Made by a program: the position numbers and the translations under genes | Part shown: positions 36,591 to 46,422 of the stretch, in pieces | Layout of the letters: each line of letters opens with the position of its first letter | Numbering within the stretch: the stretch's first letter is position 1 | The notes under the pieces: model-generated | Told to the model about the DNA's origin: nothing | Seen by the model: only the letters and a program-made list of their open reading frames with translations | The model's database searches: none | Origin: Caulobacter sp. | Lineage (GTDB): Bacteria; Pseudomonadota; Alphaproteobacteria; Caulobacterales; Caulobacteraceae | DNA: 64,000 nt | Direction: 5' to 3' | Assembly (NCBI RefSeq): GCF_017744445.1 | Contig: NZ_JAGIBH010000017.1 | Location: forward strand, 27,490-91,489

Positions 36591-37730
36591 ATGCGCCTCA
36601 TAGAACGGTATCTTTTCCGCCAGTTGCTGGGTCCGACGCTGCTGGCGACGGCGGCCCTGGTGGCGCTTGCCCTGCTGGCGCGCAGCCTGTCGGAGTTCGA
36701 CGTGCTGGTGGAGCAGCGCCAGAGCGCGCTGGTGTTCTTCAAGATCATCGTGCTGGCCCTGCCCCAGCTGTTCAGCATCATGATGCCGCTGGCCCTGTTC
36801 GTGGCCGCGCTGGTGGCGCTGAATCGTCTGCACACCGAGCAGGAGATCGTCGTCTGCTTCGCCGGCGGCATGAGTCGCTGGAGCGTCATCTCGCCGGCCA
36901 TGCGCCTGGCGGTGTTCGCGGCGCTGATCTCGCTGATCTCGGGCCTGTGGCTGCAGCCGTGGAGCGCCCGCCAGATCCGCGAGACGGCCTTCGAGATCAA
37001 GACCGACGTCGCCTCGACCCTGGTCCAGCCGGGCCAGTTCACCGAACCGGGTCCGGGCCTGACGGTCTATGCCCAGTCGATCGACCGCGACAACAAGATC
37101 CAGAACCTGTTCATTCACCAGGAACTGCCCAACGGCGCGGCCTCGACCTATTCGTCGCGCGAGGCCGAGATCGCCACGCGCAAGGGCCAGCCGGTGCTGA
37201 TCATGCGCCATGGCAGCAACCAACAATTCTCGCGCCAGGGCGTGCTGCAGTACACCTCGTTCGACGAGTACACCTTCGACCTGTCCAGCCTGTTCAAGAC
37301 CGATGAGCTGCTGCACTACAAGATCGCCGACCGCTATCCGCACGAGCTGTTCTTCCCGGACATGACCCAGGAGTGGGAGCAGCGGAACAAGGGCAAGATG
37401 CTGGCCGAGGGCCACTCGCGCTTCGCCGGCCCGCTCTACAACATCGCCCTGATGACCATGGCCCTGGCGGCCGTGCTGGGCGGCTCGTTCAGCCGCATGG
37501 GTTATGGCAAGCGCATCGCCGCCGTCGGCGCCGCGGCCGGCATCGTGCGCATCGTCGGCTTCGGCGTGCAGGCAGCCTGCGAGGACAGCGCCTGGCTGAA
37601 CGTCCTGCAGTACATGGTGCCCCTGGCGGCCATGTGGTGGGGCATGGCGCAGATCTTCCGCCAGAAGGTCACCAGCCGCCGCAAGGCCAAGCGGGCCCAG
37701 ACGCGCCCGGCGCTCTCGGGAGCCGCCTGA
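36591..37730 (+). CDS. lptF: LPS export permease LptF
   Basis: One of two inner-membrane permease subunits of the Lpt machine that extracts lipopolysaccharide from the inner membrane with LptB and LptG. It has 379 residues: LIERYLFRQLLGPTLLATAALVALALL at the start, three N-terminal helices, a periplasmic beta-jellyroll (about 130-265) and three C-terminal helices. The order and length match the YjgP/YjgQ family. Its stop overlaps lptG in TGATG. Confidence 0.92.
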   Translation: MRLIERYLFRQLLGPTLLATAALVALALLARSLSEFDVLVEQRQSALVFFKIIVLALPQLFSIMMPLALFVAALVALNRLHTEQEIVVCFAGGMSRWSVISPAMRLAVFAALISLISGLWLQPWSARQIRETAFEIKTDVASTLVQPGQFTEPGPGLTVYAQSIDRDNKIQNLFIHQELPNGAASTYSSREAEIATRKGQPVLIMRHGSNQQFSRQGVLQYTSFDEYTFDLSSLFKTDELLHYKIADRYPHELFFPDMTQEWEQRNKGKMLAEGHSRFAGPLYNIALMTMALAAVLGGSFSRMGYGKRIAAVGAAAGIVRIVGFGVQAACEDSAWLNVLQYMVPLAAMWWGMAQIFRQKVTSRRKAKRAQTRPALSGAA

Positions 37731-38833
37731 TGCTGACCATGGGCATGCTGGAACGCTACGTCCTCAAGCGCACCATGAGCGCGCTGATCGGCGCCCTGGC
37801 GGTGCTGGGCGCGATGGTGATGCTGATCGCCTTCGTCGACATCGCCCGTAATGTGGGGACGCGGGCGGACGCGACCTTCTTCCAGCTGCTGTACCTGACC
37901 GTGCTGCAGGCCCCGGCGACGATCCTGATCCTGGCCCCGTTCGTGTTCCTGTTCGGCACGATGTGGGCGTTCGTCGAGCTGAACCGGCGCAGCGAGCTGA
38001 TCGCCATGCGCGCGGCGGGCGTCTCGGCCTGGCGGTTCATCATGCCCGCGGCCTCCTCGTCGTTCGTGATCGGCCTCTTGACCATCACCCTGCTGAACCC
38101 GCTGACGACCGCCATGACGGCCAAGTACGAGAGCGAGCGCGACGCCGTGATGAACGGCTACCTCAAGGAAGCGCCCAAGGGCACCTGGCTGCGCCAGGGC
38201 GACGACAAGACCCAGATCGTCATCCGCGCCCGAGCCCGCGAAACGGTCGACGGCTCGGTGCGCCTGAAGGGCGTGTCGCTGTTCGTCTACGCCCTGAACA
38301 ACAAGGGCGTCATGGACTTCACCCGCCGGATCGAGGCCAACGAGGCGCGGCTGGAGCCGGGCTTCTGGCGCCTGACCGGCGTGCGCGAGGCCACGCCCGG
38401 CGCCGGGGCCATCCGCTCGGACAGCCTGTCGATCCCGTCGAACCTCGACGACCGCACGGCCTCGGAGCGCTTCAACACCCCGTCGGCGGTGGCGCTGTGG
38501 CGCCTGCCGGCCACCATCCAGCGCACCGAGGACGCCGGCTTCTCGGCCGCGCCGTTCAAGCTGCGCCTGCAGCAGGACCTGGCCACGCCGCTGCTGTTCG
38601 CCGCCATGTCGGTGCTGGCCGCGGCCTTCTCGCTGCGCCTGATGCGACTGGGCGGCCTGGCCGCTCTGGCCGGCTCGGGCGTGGCCCTGGGCTTCGGGTT
38701 CTTTTTCTTCAACGAGCTGTGCAGCACATTGGGCAAGGCCGACGTTCTGGCCCCGTTCATGGCCGCATGGACGCCGCCGACCGTCGCGCTTTTGGCGGGC
38801 TTCACTTTGCTTTGCTATACGGAAGATGGGTGA
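37730..38833 (+). CDS. lptG: LPS export permease LptG
   Basis: Partner permease of LptF, 367 residues with the same three helices, jellyroll, three helices plan (LERYVLKRTMSALIGALAVLGAMVMLIAFVDIARN at the start; FFFFNELCSTLGKADVLAPFMAAWTPP near the end, typical of LptG). The ATG at 37730 shares a base with the lptF stop; ATGs at 37739 and 37745 are alternatives. The stop (38831-38833) overlaps the possible start of lptD, so LPS export genes form one transcript. Confidence 0.92.
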   Translation: MLTMGMLERYVLKRTMSALIGALAVLGAMVMLIAFVDIARNVGTRADATFFQLLYLTVLQAPATILILAPFVFLFGTMWAFVELNRRSELIAMRAAGVSAWRFIMPAASSSFVIGLLTITLLNPLTTAMTAKYESERDAVMNGYLKEAPKGTWLRQGDDKTQIVIRARARETVDGSVRLKGVSLFVYALNNKGVMDFTRRIEANEARLEPGFWRLTGVREATPGAGAIRSDSLSIPSNLDDRTASERFNTPSAVALWRLPATIQRTEDAGFSAAPFKLRLQQDLATPLLFAAMSVLAAAFSLRLMRLGGLAALAGSGVALGFGFFFFNELCSTLGKADVLAPFMAAWTPPTVALLAGFTLLCYTEDG

Positions 38834-38855
38834 GTCATTGTTTGCAGGGATGACC

Positions 38856-41240
38856 ATGACTGAAACGCGCGTCAGCGCCGCGTCCGTCTGCCGGAAGCTG
38901 CTCCTCAGCGGCGCGGCGTGGATGGCGTTCGCCTGCGCGGCCCACGCCCAGCAGAGCTTCGTCGCCATTCCCCCGACCCCGGTGGTCCCGGCCGCGCCGT
39001 CCGACGGCCTGGGCGACGAGGGCTACTACCTGGAGTCGGACCTGCTGATCCGGGACGACAAGAACCAGATCATGACGGCCCAAGGGGCGGTGCAGGCGCG
39101 CTACCAGGGCCGCACCCTGCGCGCCGACCAGGTGATCTATGACGCCAAGACCGGCTCGGTCACCGCCGACGGCCACGTGCAGCTGCTCAATCCCGATGGC
39201 ACGGCCGAGTTCGCCGACCACATGGAAGTCGACAAGGACTTCAAGGCCGGCTTCGCCCAGAACTTCGCCGCGCGCCTGGACCAGAACATCAAGGTGGCCT
39301 CGGTCACGGCCGTGCGCCGCAACCAGAACATCCAGGAACTGAACAAGGCGATCTACACGCCCTGCGAGGTCTGCGCCGAGAAGCCCCGCCCGACCTGGTC
39401 GGTCTCGGCCGACAAGATCGTGCAGGATAAGCAAAAGCAGCTGATCTACTACAAGAACGCCGTCATCCACCTGTGGGGCGCGCCGATCCTGTACATGCCG
39501 CTGTTCTGGCACCCCGATCCGTCGGCCAAGCGCAGCTCGGGCTTCCTGGCGCCCAAGATCGACTTCTCCAAGGGCCGGGGCATCTCGTACAACCAGCCCT
39601 ACCTGTACGTGATCTCGCCCTCGTCGGACATCATCCTGTCCCCGCAGATCAACACGGACGTCAATCCGTTCCTGAACGTGAACTACCGCAAGCGCTTCTA
39701 TTCGGGCGTGCTCGAGGCGCGCGGCGGCTTCACCTACGACAAGGATTTCGACATCCGGGGCGATCGCTTCGGCAAGGCGACCTTCCGCAGCTACATCCTG
39801 GCGAACGGCAAGTTCGACATCGACAGCAAGTGGAAGTGGGGCTTCTCGGCCGAACGCGTCTCGGACGCCCTGCTGTTCGACAAGTACAAGGTCAACGACG
39901 TCTACCAGCAGCGTGGCCTGTTCACGAGCGACGACCATCGCCTGGTCTCGCAGCTGTACGCCACGCGCCAGGACACCCGCTCGTGGTTCTCGGTCTCGGC
40001 CGTCTCGGTCCAGGGCCTGCGCGTCGTCGGCACCACGACGGCCGGCACGGCCAACGCCTTCGAGAACAGCGGCGCCTTCCCGCTGATCGGCCCGCTGGTC
40101 GAGGCCCGCTGGGAGCCCGACAGCCCCGTGCTGGGCGGCCGCCTGCGCCTGCAGGGCACCGGCGTCATGCTGAACCGGTCGGAGTCGCAGTACGGGGAAG
40201 CCCCCTACTACCTGCCCACCTACAAGGGCCAGAACGGCGTCGACTCCAGCCGCGCCAGCTTCAAGGCCGACTGGCGCACCAGCACGATCGTCGGCAACGG
40301 CCTGAAGATCTCGCCGTTCGCCCAGGCCCGCGGCGACGCCTATTCGATCAAGACCTATGTCTCGCCGGCCGCGGCCGCGCTGGGCGACGAGGACAAGGAC
40401 ACCTACACCCGCGCCCTGGGCGTGGGCGGCGTCGACTTCAGCCTGCCCTTCTTCAAGCCGCTGAAGAACGGCGGCAACATCGTGCTGGAGCCCCTGGCCC
40501 AGGTGGCCGCCGGCTCGGACAGCTCGCGCGTGCCGACCGTCGTCGCCCGCAACGGGACGACGACCTACCTCTACAACGAAGACAGCGCGACGCTGGAGTT
40601 CGACGAGACCAACCTGTTCCAGGCCAACAAGTCTCCCGGCTTCGACCTCTATGAGGGCGGCCAGCGCCTGAACGTCGGCGGCCGCGCCACCTACAGCCTG
40701 CCCAACGGCACGGGCGGCAGCGTGCTGGTCGGTCGCAGCTTCCGCTCGGAATTCGATCCGCTGCTGCCGGCGCGCACGGGCCTGCAAAGCAAATCGTCGG
40801 ACTGGATCGTGGCCGCCACGGTCACGCCGGTGCGCGGCATCACCGGCTTCGTCCGCACGCGACTCGACGCCCAGACGCAAGAGATCCACCGGATCGAAAC
40901 GGGCGTGGACGCCTACACCAAGCGCGGCTGGGGCTCGATCCGCTACCTGAAGGACGAGATCGACTCGAACGGCGCGCGCCAGGAAAGCTTCGAAGCCCGC
41001 GGCGAAGTCAAGCTGACCAAGAAATTCTCGCTGACCACCTTCGGCCAGCGCGACATGGTGCAGGACGTGTGGCGTCGTCGCGACGTCGGCGTGGCCTATC
41101 AGGACGACTGCATTCGCATCGACGTGATCTACCAACAGGAAGATCGCTACGCTTCGACGGCGACCGGTCTGCGGCTGCAGCCTGACCGTACGATCGTGTT
41201 CCGCCTAACGCTCGCCACATTAGGTGATACAGGGTACTGA
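38856..41240 (+). CDS. lptD: LPS-assembly protein LptD
   Basis: The outer-membrane beta-barrel that inserts lipopolysaccharide into the outer leaflet with LptE. About 794 residues. A signal peptide (through ACAAHAQ) is followed by the N-terminal OstA/jellyroll domain (LIRDDKNQIMTAQGAVQARYQGRTLRADQVIYD, a typical repeating beta pattern). The LptD C-terminal barrel begins with YTPCEVCAEKPRPTWSVSADKI and contains PILYMPLFWHPDP; the CxxC there may support disulfides. The start at 38856 has an AGGG site six bases before; in-frame ATGs at 38826 and 38850 are also possible, the former overlapping the lptG stop. Confidence 0.92.
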   Translation: MTETRVSAASVCRKLLLSGAAWMAFACAAHAQQSFVAIPPTPVVPAAPSDGLGDEGYYLESDLLIRDDKNQIMTAQGAVQARYQGRTLRADQVIYDAKTGSVTADGHVQLLNPDGTAEFADHMEVDKDFKAGFAQNFAARLDQNIKVASVTAVRRNQNIQELNKAIYTPCEVCAEKPRPTWSVSADKIVQDKQKQLIYYKNAVIHLWGAPILYMPLFWHPDPSAKRSSGFLAPKIDFSKGRGISYNQPYLYVISPSSDIILSPQINTDVNPFLNVNYRKRFYSGVLEARGGFTYDKDFDIRGDRFGKATFRSYILANGKFDIDSKWKWGFSAERVSDALLFDKYKVNDVYQQRGLFTSDDHRLVSQLYATRQDTRSWFSVSAVSVQGLRVVGTTTAGTANAFENSGAFPLIGPLVEARWEPDSPVLGGRLRLQGTGVMLNRSESQYGEAPYYLPTYKGQNGVDSSRASFKADWRTSTIVGNGLKISPFAQARGDAYSIKTYVSPAAAALGDEDKDTYTRALGVGGVDFSLPFFKPLKNGGNIVLEPLAQVAAGSDSSRVPTVVARNGTTTYLYNEDSATLEFDETNLFQANKSPGFDLYEGGQRLNVGGRATYSLPNGTGGSVLVGRSFRSEFDPLLPARTGLQSKSSDWIVAATVTPVRGITGFVRTRLDAQTQEIHRIETGVDAYTKRGWGSIRYLKDEIDSNGARQESFEARGEVKLTKKFSLTTFGQRDMVQDVWRRRDVGVAYQDDCIRIDVIYQQEDRYASTATGLRLQPDRTIVFRLTLATLGDTGY

Positions 41241-41409
41241 GTGACCGCGCCTGGGGGGCGTGCGGGGCGAACCCGCATGTCAGGCAGGCGTGTCTTGGGG
41301 GCGACGGCCGAAAGGAAATCGCCAACCGGCGATCGCCGCCCCTGAAAACATGATAATCGACCGCGCTTCCGCAAGGGGGCGGACCCGGTCTAGAGGAACG
41401 ACACTATCC

Positions 41410-42774
41410 ATGCGGTCTGCGCGTAGCGTGACGACTTTCGCGGCCGGCGCCGCGTCCATTCTCGCCCTGACCGTGGCGAGCCTTGGCCTGCCCGCCTTCG
41501 CTCGGATCCAGGAGGCCGCGCCGCCTCAGGTCGACGCCCCGCCGGCCGCCGCCGCGCAGGCCCCGGCCGCGCCCCAGCCGCTGCAGGAAAGCGTCGCCGC
41601 CGTCATCAATGACGAAATCGTCTCCAGCTACGACCTGATGCAGCGCATGCGCCTGCTGATGGCGACGTCGGGCATGCAGCCGACCCAGGAGAACCTGCCG
41701 CAGATCGAGCAGGAAGCCCTGCGCTCGCTGGTCGACGAGCACCTGCAGATGCAGGAGCTGCGCCGCGTCGAGAAGCAGCAGAAGATCACGATCATCTCGA
41801 CCGACAAGGAAGTCGACGAGCAGATCGCCGACATCGCCCAGTCCAACAAGATGAGCGCCGAGCAGCTGCAGCAATCGCTGGTGCAGCAGGGCATCGGCCT
41901 GGACACCTGGCGCGCCCAGCTGCGCGCTGATTCGAGCTGGCAGTCGTGGATCCAAGGCCGCTACGGCTCGCGCCTGCGCATCGGCGAAGACCAGATCAAG
42001 GCCTATCAGCGCCGCCTGGCCGAGTCGGCCGCCAAGCCGCAGTACCAGATCAGCGAAGTCTTCCTGGACGCCAGCCGCGTCGGCGGCATGGAAGTCGCCA
42101 TGAACGGCGCCGGCCAGCTGATTGGCCAGATGCAGCAGGGCGCGCCGTTCGCGGCCGTCGCCCGCCAGTTCTCCGGCTCGGCCACCGCGGCCAACGGCGG
42201 CGACGTGGGTTGGGTCAGCCAGGGCGAGATGCCGACCGAGGTCGACGCCGCGCTGGAACAGCTGCGCCCCGGCCAGCTGTCCAAGCCCATCCAGGTCAAG
42301 GACGGCGTCTACATCATCTATCTGCGTGACAAGCGCGCCGGCTCCAAGACCGCGATCGTCGACCTCAAGCAGGTCGCCGCCCCGCTGGCCGCCGACGCCA
42401 ACCAGGCCCAGATCGACGCGGCCACCAAGCTGCTGATCGACCTGAAGCCCAAGATCACCAGCTGCGAGACGCTGGAAAGCGCCGCTGGCAAGGTTGACGG
42501 CTTGGTCGCCGGCGACCTGGGCGAAGCCGAGATCACCGACCTGGCGCCCGCCTTCCAGGACGCGGCCAACAAGCTGGACGTCGGCCAGGTCTCGGATCCG
42601 ATCCGCACCGACGCCGGCATGCACCTGATCGCCGTCTGCGGTAAGCGCCAGGGCGGCGCCAATGCGCCGAACCACGACCAGATCGAGAACCGCCTGCGCG
42701 GTCAGCAACTGGCCCTGATCGCCAAGCGCTACCTGCGCGACCTGCGCAACCAGGCCACCATCGAGACCCGATAG
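41410..42774 (+). CDS. surA: Periplasmic peptidylprolyl isomerase / chaperone SurA
   Basis: Chaperone for outer-membrane proteins such as LptD, 454 residues. It has an N-terminal signal peptide region (MRSARSVTTFAAGAAS, then FAR) and an Ala/Pro-rich linker (AAPPQVDAPPAAAAQAPAAPQPL). A SurA N-domain follows (SVAAVINDEIVSSYDLMQRMRLL), then one parvulin domain (QYQISEVFLDASRVGG, GGDVGWVSQGEMPTEVDAAL, PIQVKDGVYIIYLRDKR) and a C-terminal helix region (HDQIENRLRGQQLALIAKRYLRDLRNQATIE). The second parvulin domain looks degenerate. Position after lptD matches its role in barrel assembly. Confidence 0.9.
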   Translation: MRSARSVTTFAAGAASILALTVASLGLPAFARIQEAAPPQVDAPPAAAAQAPAAPQPLQESVAAVINDEIVSSYDLMQRMRLLMATSGMQPTQENLPQIEQEALRSLVDEHLQMQELRRVEKQQKITIISTDKEVDEQIADIAQSNKMSAEQLQQSLVQQGIGLDTWRAQLRADSSWQSWIQGRYGSRLRIGEDQIKAYQRRLAESAAKPQYQISEVFLDASRVGGMEVAMNGAGQLIGQMQQGAPFAAVARQFSGSATAANGGDVGWVSQGEMPTEVDAALEQLRPGQLSKPIQVKDGVYIIYLRDKRAGSKTAIVDLKQVAAPLAADANQAQIDAATKLLIDLKPKITSCETLESAAGKVDGLVAGDLGEAEITDLAPAFQDAANKLDVGQVSDPIRTDAGMHLIAVCGKRQGGANAPNHDQIENRLRGQQLALIAKRYLRDLRNQATIETR

Positions 42775-42783
42775 GCCAATCCG

Positions 42784-43782
42784 GTGGTGAAGCCTCTCGC
42801 CCTCAGCGCCGGTGATCCCGCCGGCGTCGGCGCGGAGATCATCGCCAAGGCTTGGGCTACGCTGCGCCACGAGGGCCCGTCCTTCGTGGTGGTCGGCGAC
42901 GCCCAGCTGCTGGCCTCGGCCGGCGGCGGGGTGAAGGTCCGGGTCGTGACCCGACCGCAGGACGTGGCGGCGGTCTTTCCCGACGCCCTGCCGGTCATCG
43001 ACATCCCCCTGCTCTCCCCGGTCGTCGCGGGCCAGCCGTCGCCGGCCTATGCGCCGCAGGTGATCCGCTGGATCGAGACGGGCGTGGGCCTCGCCCTGTC
43101 GGGCGCTGTCTCAGGCCTGGTCACCGCCCCAATCGCCAAGGCCCCGCTGTACGAGGCCGGTTTCAAGTTCCCCGGCCACACCGAGTTCCTGGCCGAACTG
43201 ACCGCCGCCGAGCGTTTCGAAGGCGCGCGCGGGCCGGTGATGATGCTGGCCGCCGCCGACCTGCGCGCCACGCTCGTCACCATCCACACGTCGATCGCCA
43301 AGGTTCCTGCCGCCCTGGACGTCGAGAGCATCGTCAACAGCGGCCTCGTCACCGCCCAGGCGTTGCGCCGCGACTTCGGCATTGCTCAGCCACGCCTGGC
43401 CATCGCCGCCCTCAATCCGCACGCCGGCGAAGGCGGGGCGCTGGGTCGCGAAGAGATCGAGATCATTGCCCCAGCCGTCCGCGCCTTGCAGGACCTGGGG
43501 GTCGACTGCTTCGGCCCCGCGCCGGCCGACACCCTGTTCCATCCCGAAGCCCGCGTCCGCTACGACGGGGTGCTGTGCATGTACCACGACCAGGCCCTGA
43601 TCCCGGTCAAGATGCTGGACTTCTGGGGTGGGGTGAACATCACCCTGGGCCTGCCGATCGTGCGCACCTCGCCCGACCACGGTACCGGCTTCGACATCGC
43701 TGGACGCGGCATCGCTCGTCCCGATAGCCTGATCGCCGCCATCAAGCTGGCGGCCGACATCGCCGCCCGTCGCGGCGCCTGA
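42784..43782 (+). CDS. pdxA: 4-hydroxythreonine-4-phosphate dehydrogenase
   Basis: Oxidises 4-phosphohydroxy-L-threonine in pyridoxal phosphate synthesis. It has 332 residues and starts at a GTG. Family signatures include LALSAGDPAGVGAEIIAKAW, GAVSGLVTAPIAKAPLYEAG, FPGHTEFLAEL and the metal-binding VLCMYHDQALIPVKML. Placed between surA and rsmA, the order also seen in Escherichia coli (surA-pdxA-rsmA). Confidence 0.95.
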   Translation: MVKPLALSAGDPAGVGAEIIAKAWATLRHEGPSFVVVGDAQLLASAGGGVKVRVVTRPQDVAAVFPDALPVIDIPLLSPVVAGQPSPAYAPQVIRWIETGVGLALSGAVSGLVTAPIAKAPLYEAGFKFPGHTEFLAELTAAERFEGARGPVMMLAAADLRATLVTIHTSIAKVPAALDVESIVNSGLVTAQALRRDFGIAQPRLAIAALNPHAGEGGALGREEIEIIAPAVRALQDLGVDCFGPAPADTLFHPEARVRYDGVLCMYHDQALIPVKMLDFWGGVNITLGLPIVRTSPDHGTGFDIAGRGIARPDSLIAAIKLAADIAARRGA

Positions 43783-43794
43783 GAAAGACCTGAG

Positions 43795-44616
43795 ATGAGC
43801 CTGGCCGACCTGCCGCCCCTGCGCGAGGCCCTGGAGCGCCACGACCTGATGGCGCGCAAGAGCTTTGGCCAGCACTTCCTGCTGGACCTGAACATCACGC
43901 GCAAGATCGCCCGCCTGGCCGAGGTCCATGAGGGCGACACGGTGGTCGAGGTCGGTCCCGGCCCTGGCGGCCTGACCCGCGCCCTGCTCGAGACCGGCGC
44001 CCGCGTCGTGGCCATCGAGAAGGACAGCCGCTTCCTGCCGCTGCTGGCCGAGCTGTCGGAAGCCGCCGACGGCCGCCTGGAACTGGTCGAGGGCGACGCC
44101 CTGAAGGTCGACGGCGCCAAGGCCGCCGGCGACGTCCCGGCGCACGTGGTCTCCAACCTCCCTTACAACGTCGGCACCCAGCTGCTGATCAATTGGCTGA
44201 CCGGCCCCTTCAAGCCGCTGTCGATGACCCTGATGTTCCAGAAGGAAGTCGCCGACCGCATCGTCGCCACGACCGACGACGACGCCTACGGGCGCCTGGC
44301 CGTGATCTCGCAGGTGCTATGCGACGCCAAGACGGTCATGGACCTGCCGGCCAAGGCCTTCACCCCGCCGCCCAAGGTCGCCTCGGCCGTGGTGCGCCTG
44401 GTCCCCAAGGCCGATCCGCCGCCCGCCGACATCATCGCCGCCCTGGAACGCGTCACCGCCGCCGCCTTCGGCCAGCGCCGCAAGATGCTGCGCTCGAGCC
44501 TCAAGGCCCTGGGCGGCGGCGAGCTATGCGAAAAGGCCGGCATCAGCCCCGACGCCCGGGCCGAGGTCATCGACCTGGCGGGCTTCCTGGCGCTGGCGCG
44601 AGCGACGCTCGGCTGA
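43795..44616 (+). CDS. rsmA: 16S rRNA dimethyltransferase RsmA (KsgA)
   Basis: Dimethylates two adjacent adenosines at the 3' end of 16S rRNA, a late step of 30S maturation. It has 273 residues. Motifs: KSFGQHFLLDLNITRKI, SAM loop VVEVGPGPGGLTRALLE (about 44-60), and the catalytic NLPYNVGTQLL (about 121). The stop overlaps the next start (TGATG). Confidence 0.95.
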   Translation: MSLADLPPLREALERHDLMARKSFGQHFLLDLNITRKIARLAEVHEGDTVVEVGPGPGGLTRALLETGARVVAIEKDSRFLPLLAELSEAADGRLELVEGDALKVDGAKAAGDVPAHVVSNLPYNVGTQLLINWLTGPFKPLSMTLMFQKEVADRIVATTDDDAYGRLAVISQVLCDAKTVMDLPAKAFTPPPKVASAVVRLVPKADPPPADIIAALERVTAAAFGQRRKMLRSSLKALGGGELCEKAGISPDARAEVIDLAGFLALARATLG

Positions 44617-45065
44617 TGTCGAACCGCTACGGCCTGTCCGTCAGAGGCGCCCAGCTCGGCGACGCGGACGGCTTGGCGGAGCTGCTGTCGAAGGCCGGCG
44701 TGATCGTGGCCAAGGATCGGCTGGCGCAGCGCCTGACCGTCATGCTGGACCAGCCCGGCGCCCTGCTCATCGCCGATGAATGGGGGCCGCCCTCGGGCGT
44801 CATCGCGGTGCATTGGCATGCCGTGCTGACGGCCGATCCGAAGGTGGGCGCGATCTCCACCCTGCTGGTCGATCCGGAGCGGCGGCGGAACGGCATCGCC
44901 CGCCTGTTGCTGAAGTCCGCCGCCCAGGCCGCGCGATCGGCGGGATGCGGCGAACTGCTCGTGGAGGCCCCCGGGGCGGCGGATGATCTACGCGCCTTCT
45001 GCCTGGCCACAGGCTTCGAGCAGAGCGGCGAGACCTTCGCCCGCGCGCTGCGCAAGCGCGCCTAA
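44616..45065 (+). CDS. GNAT family N-acetyltransferase
   Basis: A 149-residue acetyltransferase. It has an N-terminal strand and helix (YGLSVRGAQLGDADGLAELLSKAG) and the acetyl-CoA loop STLLVDPERRRNGIARLLL (about 84-102, with the R/Q-x-x-G-x-G/A core), then AARSAGCGELLVEAPG. The substrate is unknown. It starts in a 1-nt overlap with the rsmA stop, so it is co-translated with it; related enzymes in this position sometimes modify ribosomal proteins, but that is speculation. Confidence 0.8.
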   Translation: MSNRYGLSVRGAQLGDADGLAELLSKAGVIVAKDRLAQRLTVMLDQPGALLIADEWGPPSGVIAVHWHAVLTADPKVGAISTLLVDPERRRNGIARLLLKSAAQAARSAGCGELLVEAPGAADDLRAFCLATGFEQSGETFARALRKRA

Positions 45066-45149
45066 GGCGTGCGAGCCAAGCTTCAGCTTAGGTTCATCTA
45101 GGTCCAGCCTACCCTCCGGTTGAGCTTGTCGCTCGACGGGGAGAAAGCC

Positions 45150-46040
45150 ATGGCCGTTCGCCTGATTCTGGGCTGCGTGATGCTGTTCTTGGCCGCTTTC
45201 GCGGTGATGGCGGGCGAGCGCGGCGTCGTCCCGTCGGCCTTCGCCACGGACGGCTCGCACCACGTCTACGTCCGGGTGTCGATCAATGACGCCAAGCCGG
45301 TCTGGATGCTGCTCGACACCGGCACCTCGCCCTCGACCATCGATCGCGACTATGCCCGTTCGATCGGGCTGACGCCGGCGCGCGAGCGGAACATCGGCAA
45401 GGGCGTCGGTGGGGGCGCCATCCCCATCGCCAAGGTCCCAGCCGTCCAACTGAGGATCGGCGCGACCCGACGCGACAAGGTCGCCTTCGAGGCCATGCAG
45501 TTCAGGTTCACGGCGCCGGACGGCGAGACCGCCGTCGGGGTGATCGGTCGCAGCGCCCTCACCGGCCGCACCCTGGTCCTGGACTATCCGGCCCGCGAGG
45601 TGCGGCTGACCGAGGACAGCGGCCTGGCCGCCTGCCGCTGCGGCGCGCCGATCAAACTGCCCTACGGCATACCGTCCGTGCAGGCGACGCTGGGTGGCCG
45701 CGCGGTCGACACGATCATCGACAGCGGCGGATCCTACGACGTGCTGGTCACGCCGCCGGGGGCGCGCCGCCTGGGTCTGGTCGAGGCGATGAACGCGGGA
45801 CAGGCCTCGACCGGCCACGGCTATGGCGGCGGCGCCCCGATCCGTTCGGGTCCGGGCCCCGCCTTGAAGGTCGGCGGCCAGGAAAAGCCCGCCACCGCGA
45901 TCACCTATCTCGCCCTGCCCATCAAGATCGATGCCGCGCTGGGGACCTGGTTCCTCAAGGATTACCGAACCACGATCGACTACCGCGCCCGCCGGGTGCT
46001 GTTCGAGCCCGCGCCTAGCCCGCCTCGAACGCCTCGATGA
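45150..46040 (+). CDS. Retropepsin-like aspartyl protease, exported
   Basis: A 296-residue protein with a signal peptide or anchor (MAVRLILGCVMLFLAAFAVMAG). The first active-site motif is WMLLDTGTSPSTID (about 51), in a beta-rich domain, and the second half has TIIDSGGSYDVLV (about 190), so two half-sites are present as in pepsins rather than one as in retropepsin dimers. The second site reads D-S-G. A good GGGGAG site precedes the ATG at 45150. The substrate is unknown. It converges with the MerR gene. Confidence 0.72.
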   Translation: MAVRLILGCVMLFLAAFAVMAGERGVVPSAFATDGSHHVYVRVSINDAKPVWMLLDTGTSPSTIDRDYARSIGLTPARERNIGKGVGGGAIPIAKVPAVQLRIGATRRDKVAFEAMQFRFTAPDGETAVGVIGRSALTGRTLVLDYPAREVRLTEDSGLAACRCGAPIKLPYGIPSVQATLGGRAVDTIIDSGGSYDVLVTPPGARRLGLVEAMNAGQASTGHGYGGGAPIRSGPGPALKVGGQEKPATAITYLALPIKIDAALGTWFLKDYRTTIDYRARRVLFEPAPSPPRTPR

Positions 46041-46419
46041 TGGGGCACGGCCCGGTGTCGGACGCCGCGCAGGCATGCGCCAGCTTCGCCAGCGAGGCCC
46101 GCGCGGCCTGAAGCTCGGCGATCTTCTCGTCCAGGGCCGTGATGCGCTCGGCCGCCAGCGCCCGGGCCCGCGTACGGTCCTGGCCAGCGTCGAGTTCCAA
46201 TAGCTCGCCGATCTGCTCGAGGGTGAAGCCGGCCGCCTGCGCCTGGCGGATGAACTTCAGCCGTCGCACATCCTCGTCGCCGTAGCGCCGGATCCCGCCC
46301 GAGATCGCCGAACCACCGGACTTGTCGGGCGTTCGAAGCAGTCCGCGACGCTGGTAGTAGCGCACCGTCTCCACGCCGACGCCGCCCTCGCGGGCCAGGG
46401 TTGCGATCGTGCCGGCCAT
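46015..46419 (-). CDS. MerR family regulator (MerR-type with one altered metal ligand)
   Basis: A 134-residue regulator: helix-turn-helix IATLAREGGVGVETVRYYQRRGLL, wing IRRYGDEDVRRLKFIRQAQAAGFTLEQIGELLEL, a long dimerisation helix and the end loop HACAASDTGPCPIIEAF. The numbering matches the mercury regulator of Tn501 closely: C117 and C125 are present (C117 and C126 there), but the residue aligned with C82 is R or D in LDAGQDRTRARAL. Its operator, inside a 19-bp spacer promoter, overlaps the region just before the ATG at 46419. Likely a stress or metal/thiol switch controlling the divergent glutaredoxin-MauE gene. Confidence 0.88.
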   Translation of the reverse strand: MAGTIATLAREGGVGVETVRYYQRRGLLRTPDKSGGSAISGGIRRYGDEDVRRLKFIRQAQAAGFTLEQIGELLELDAGQDRTRARALAAERITALDEKIAELQAARASLAKLAHACAASDTGPCPIIEAFEAG

Positions 46420-46422
46420 CTC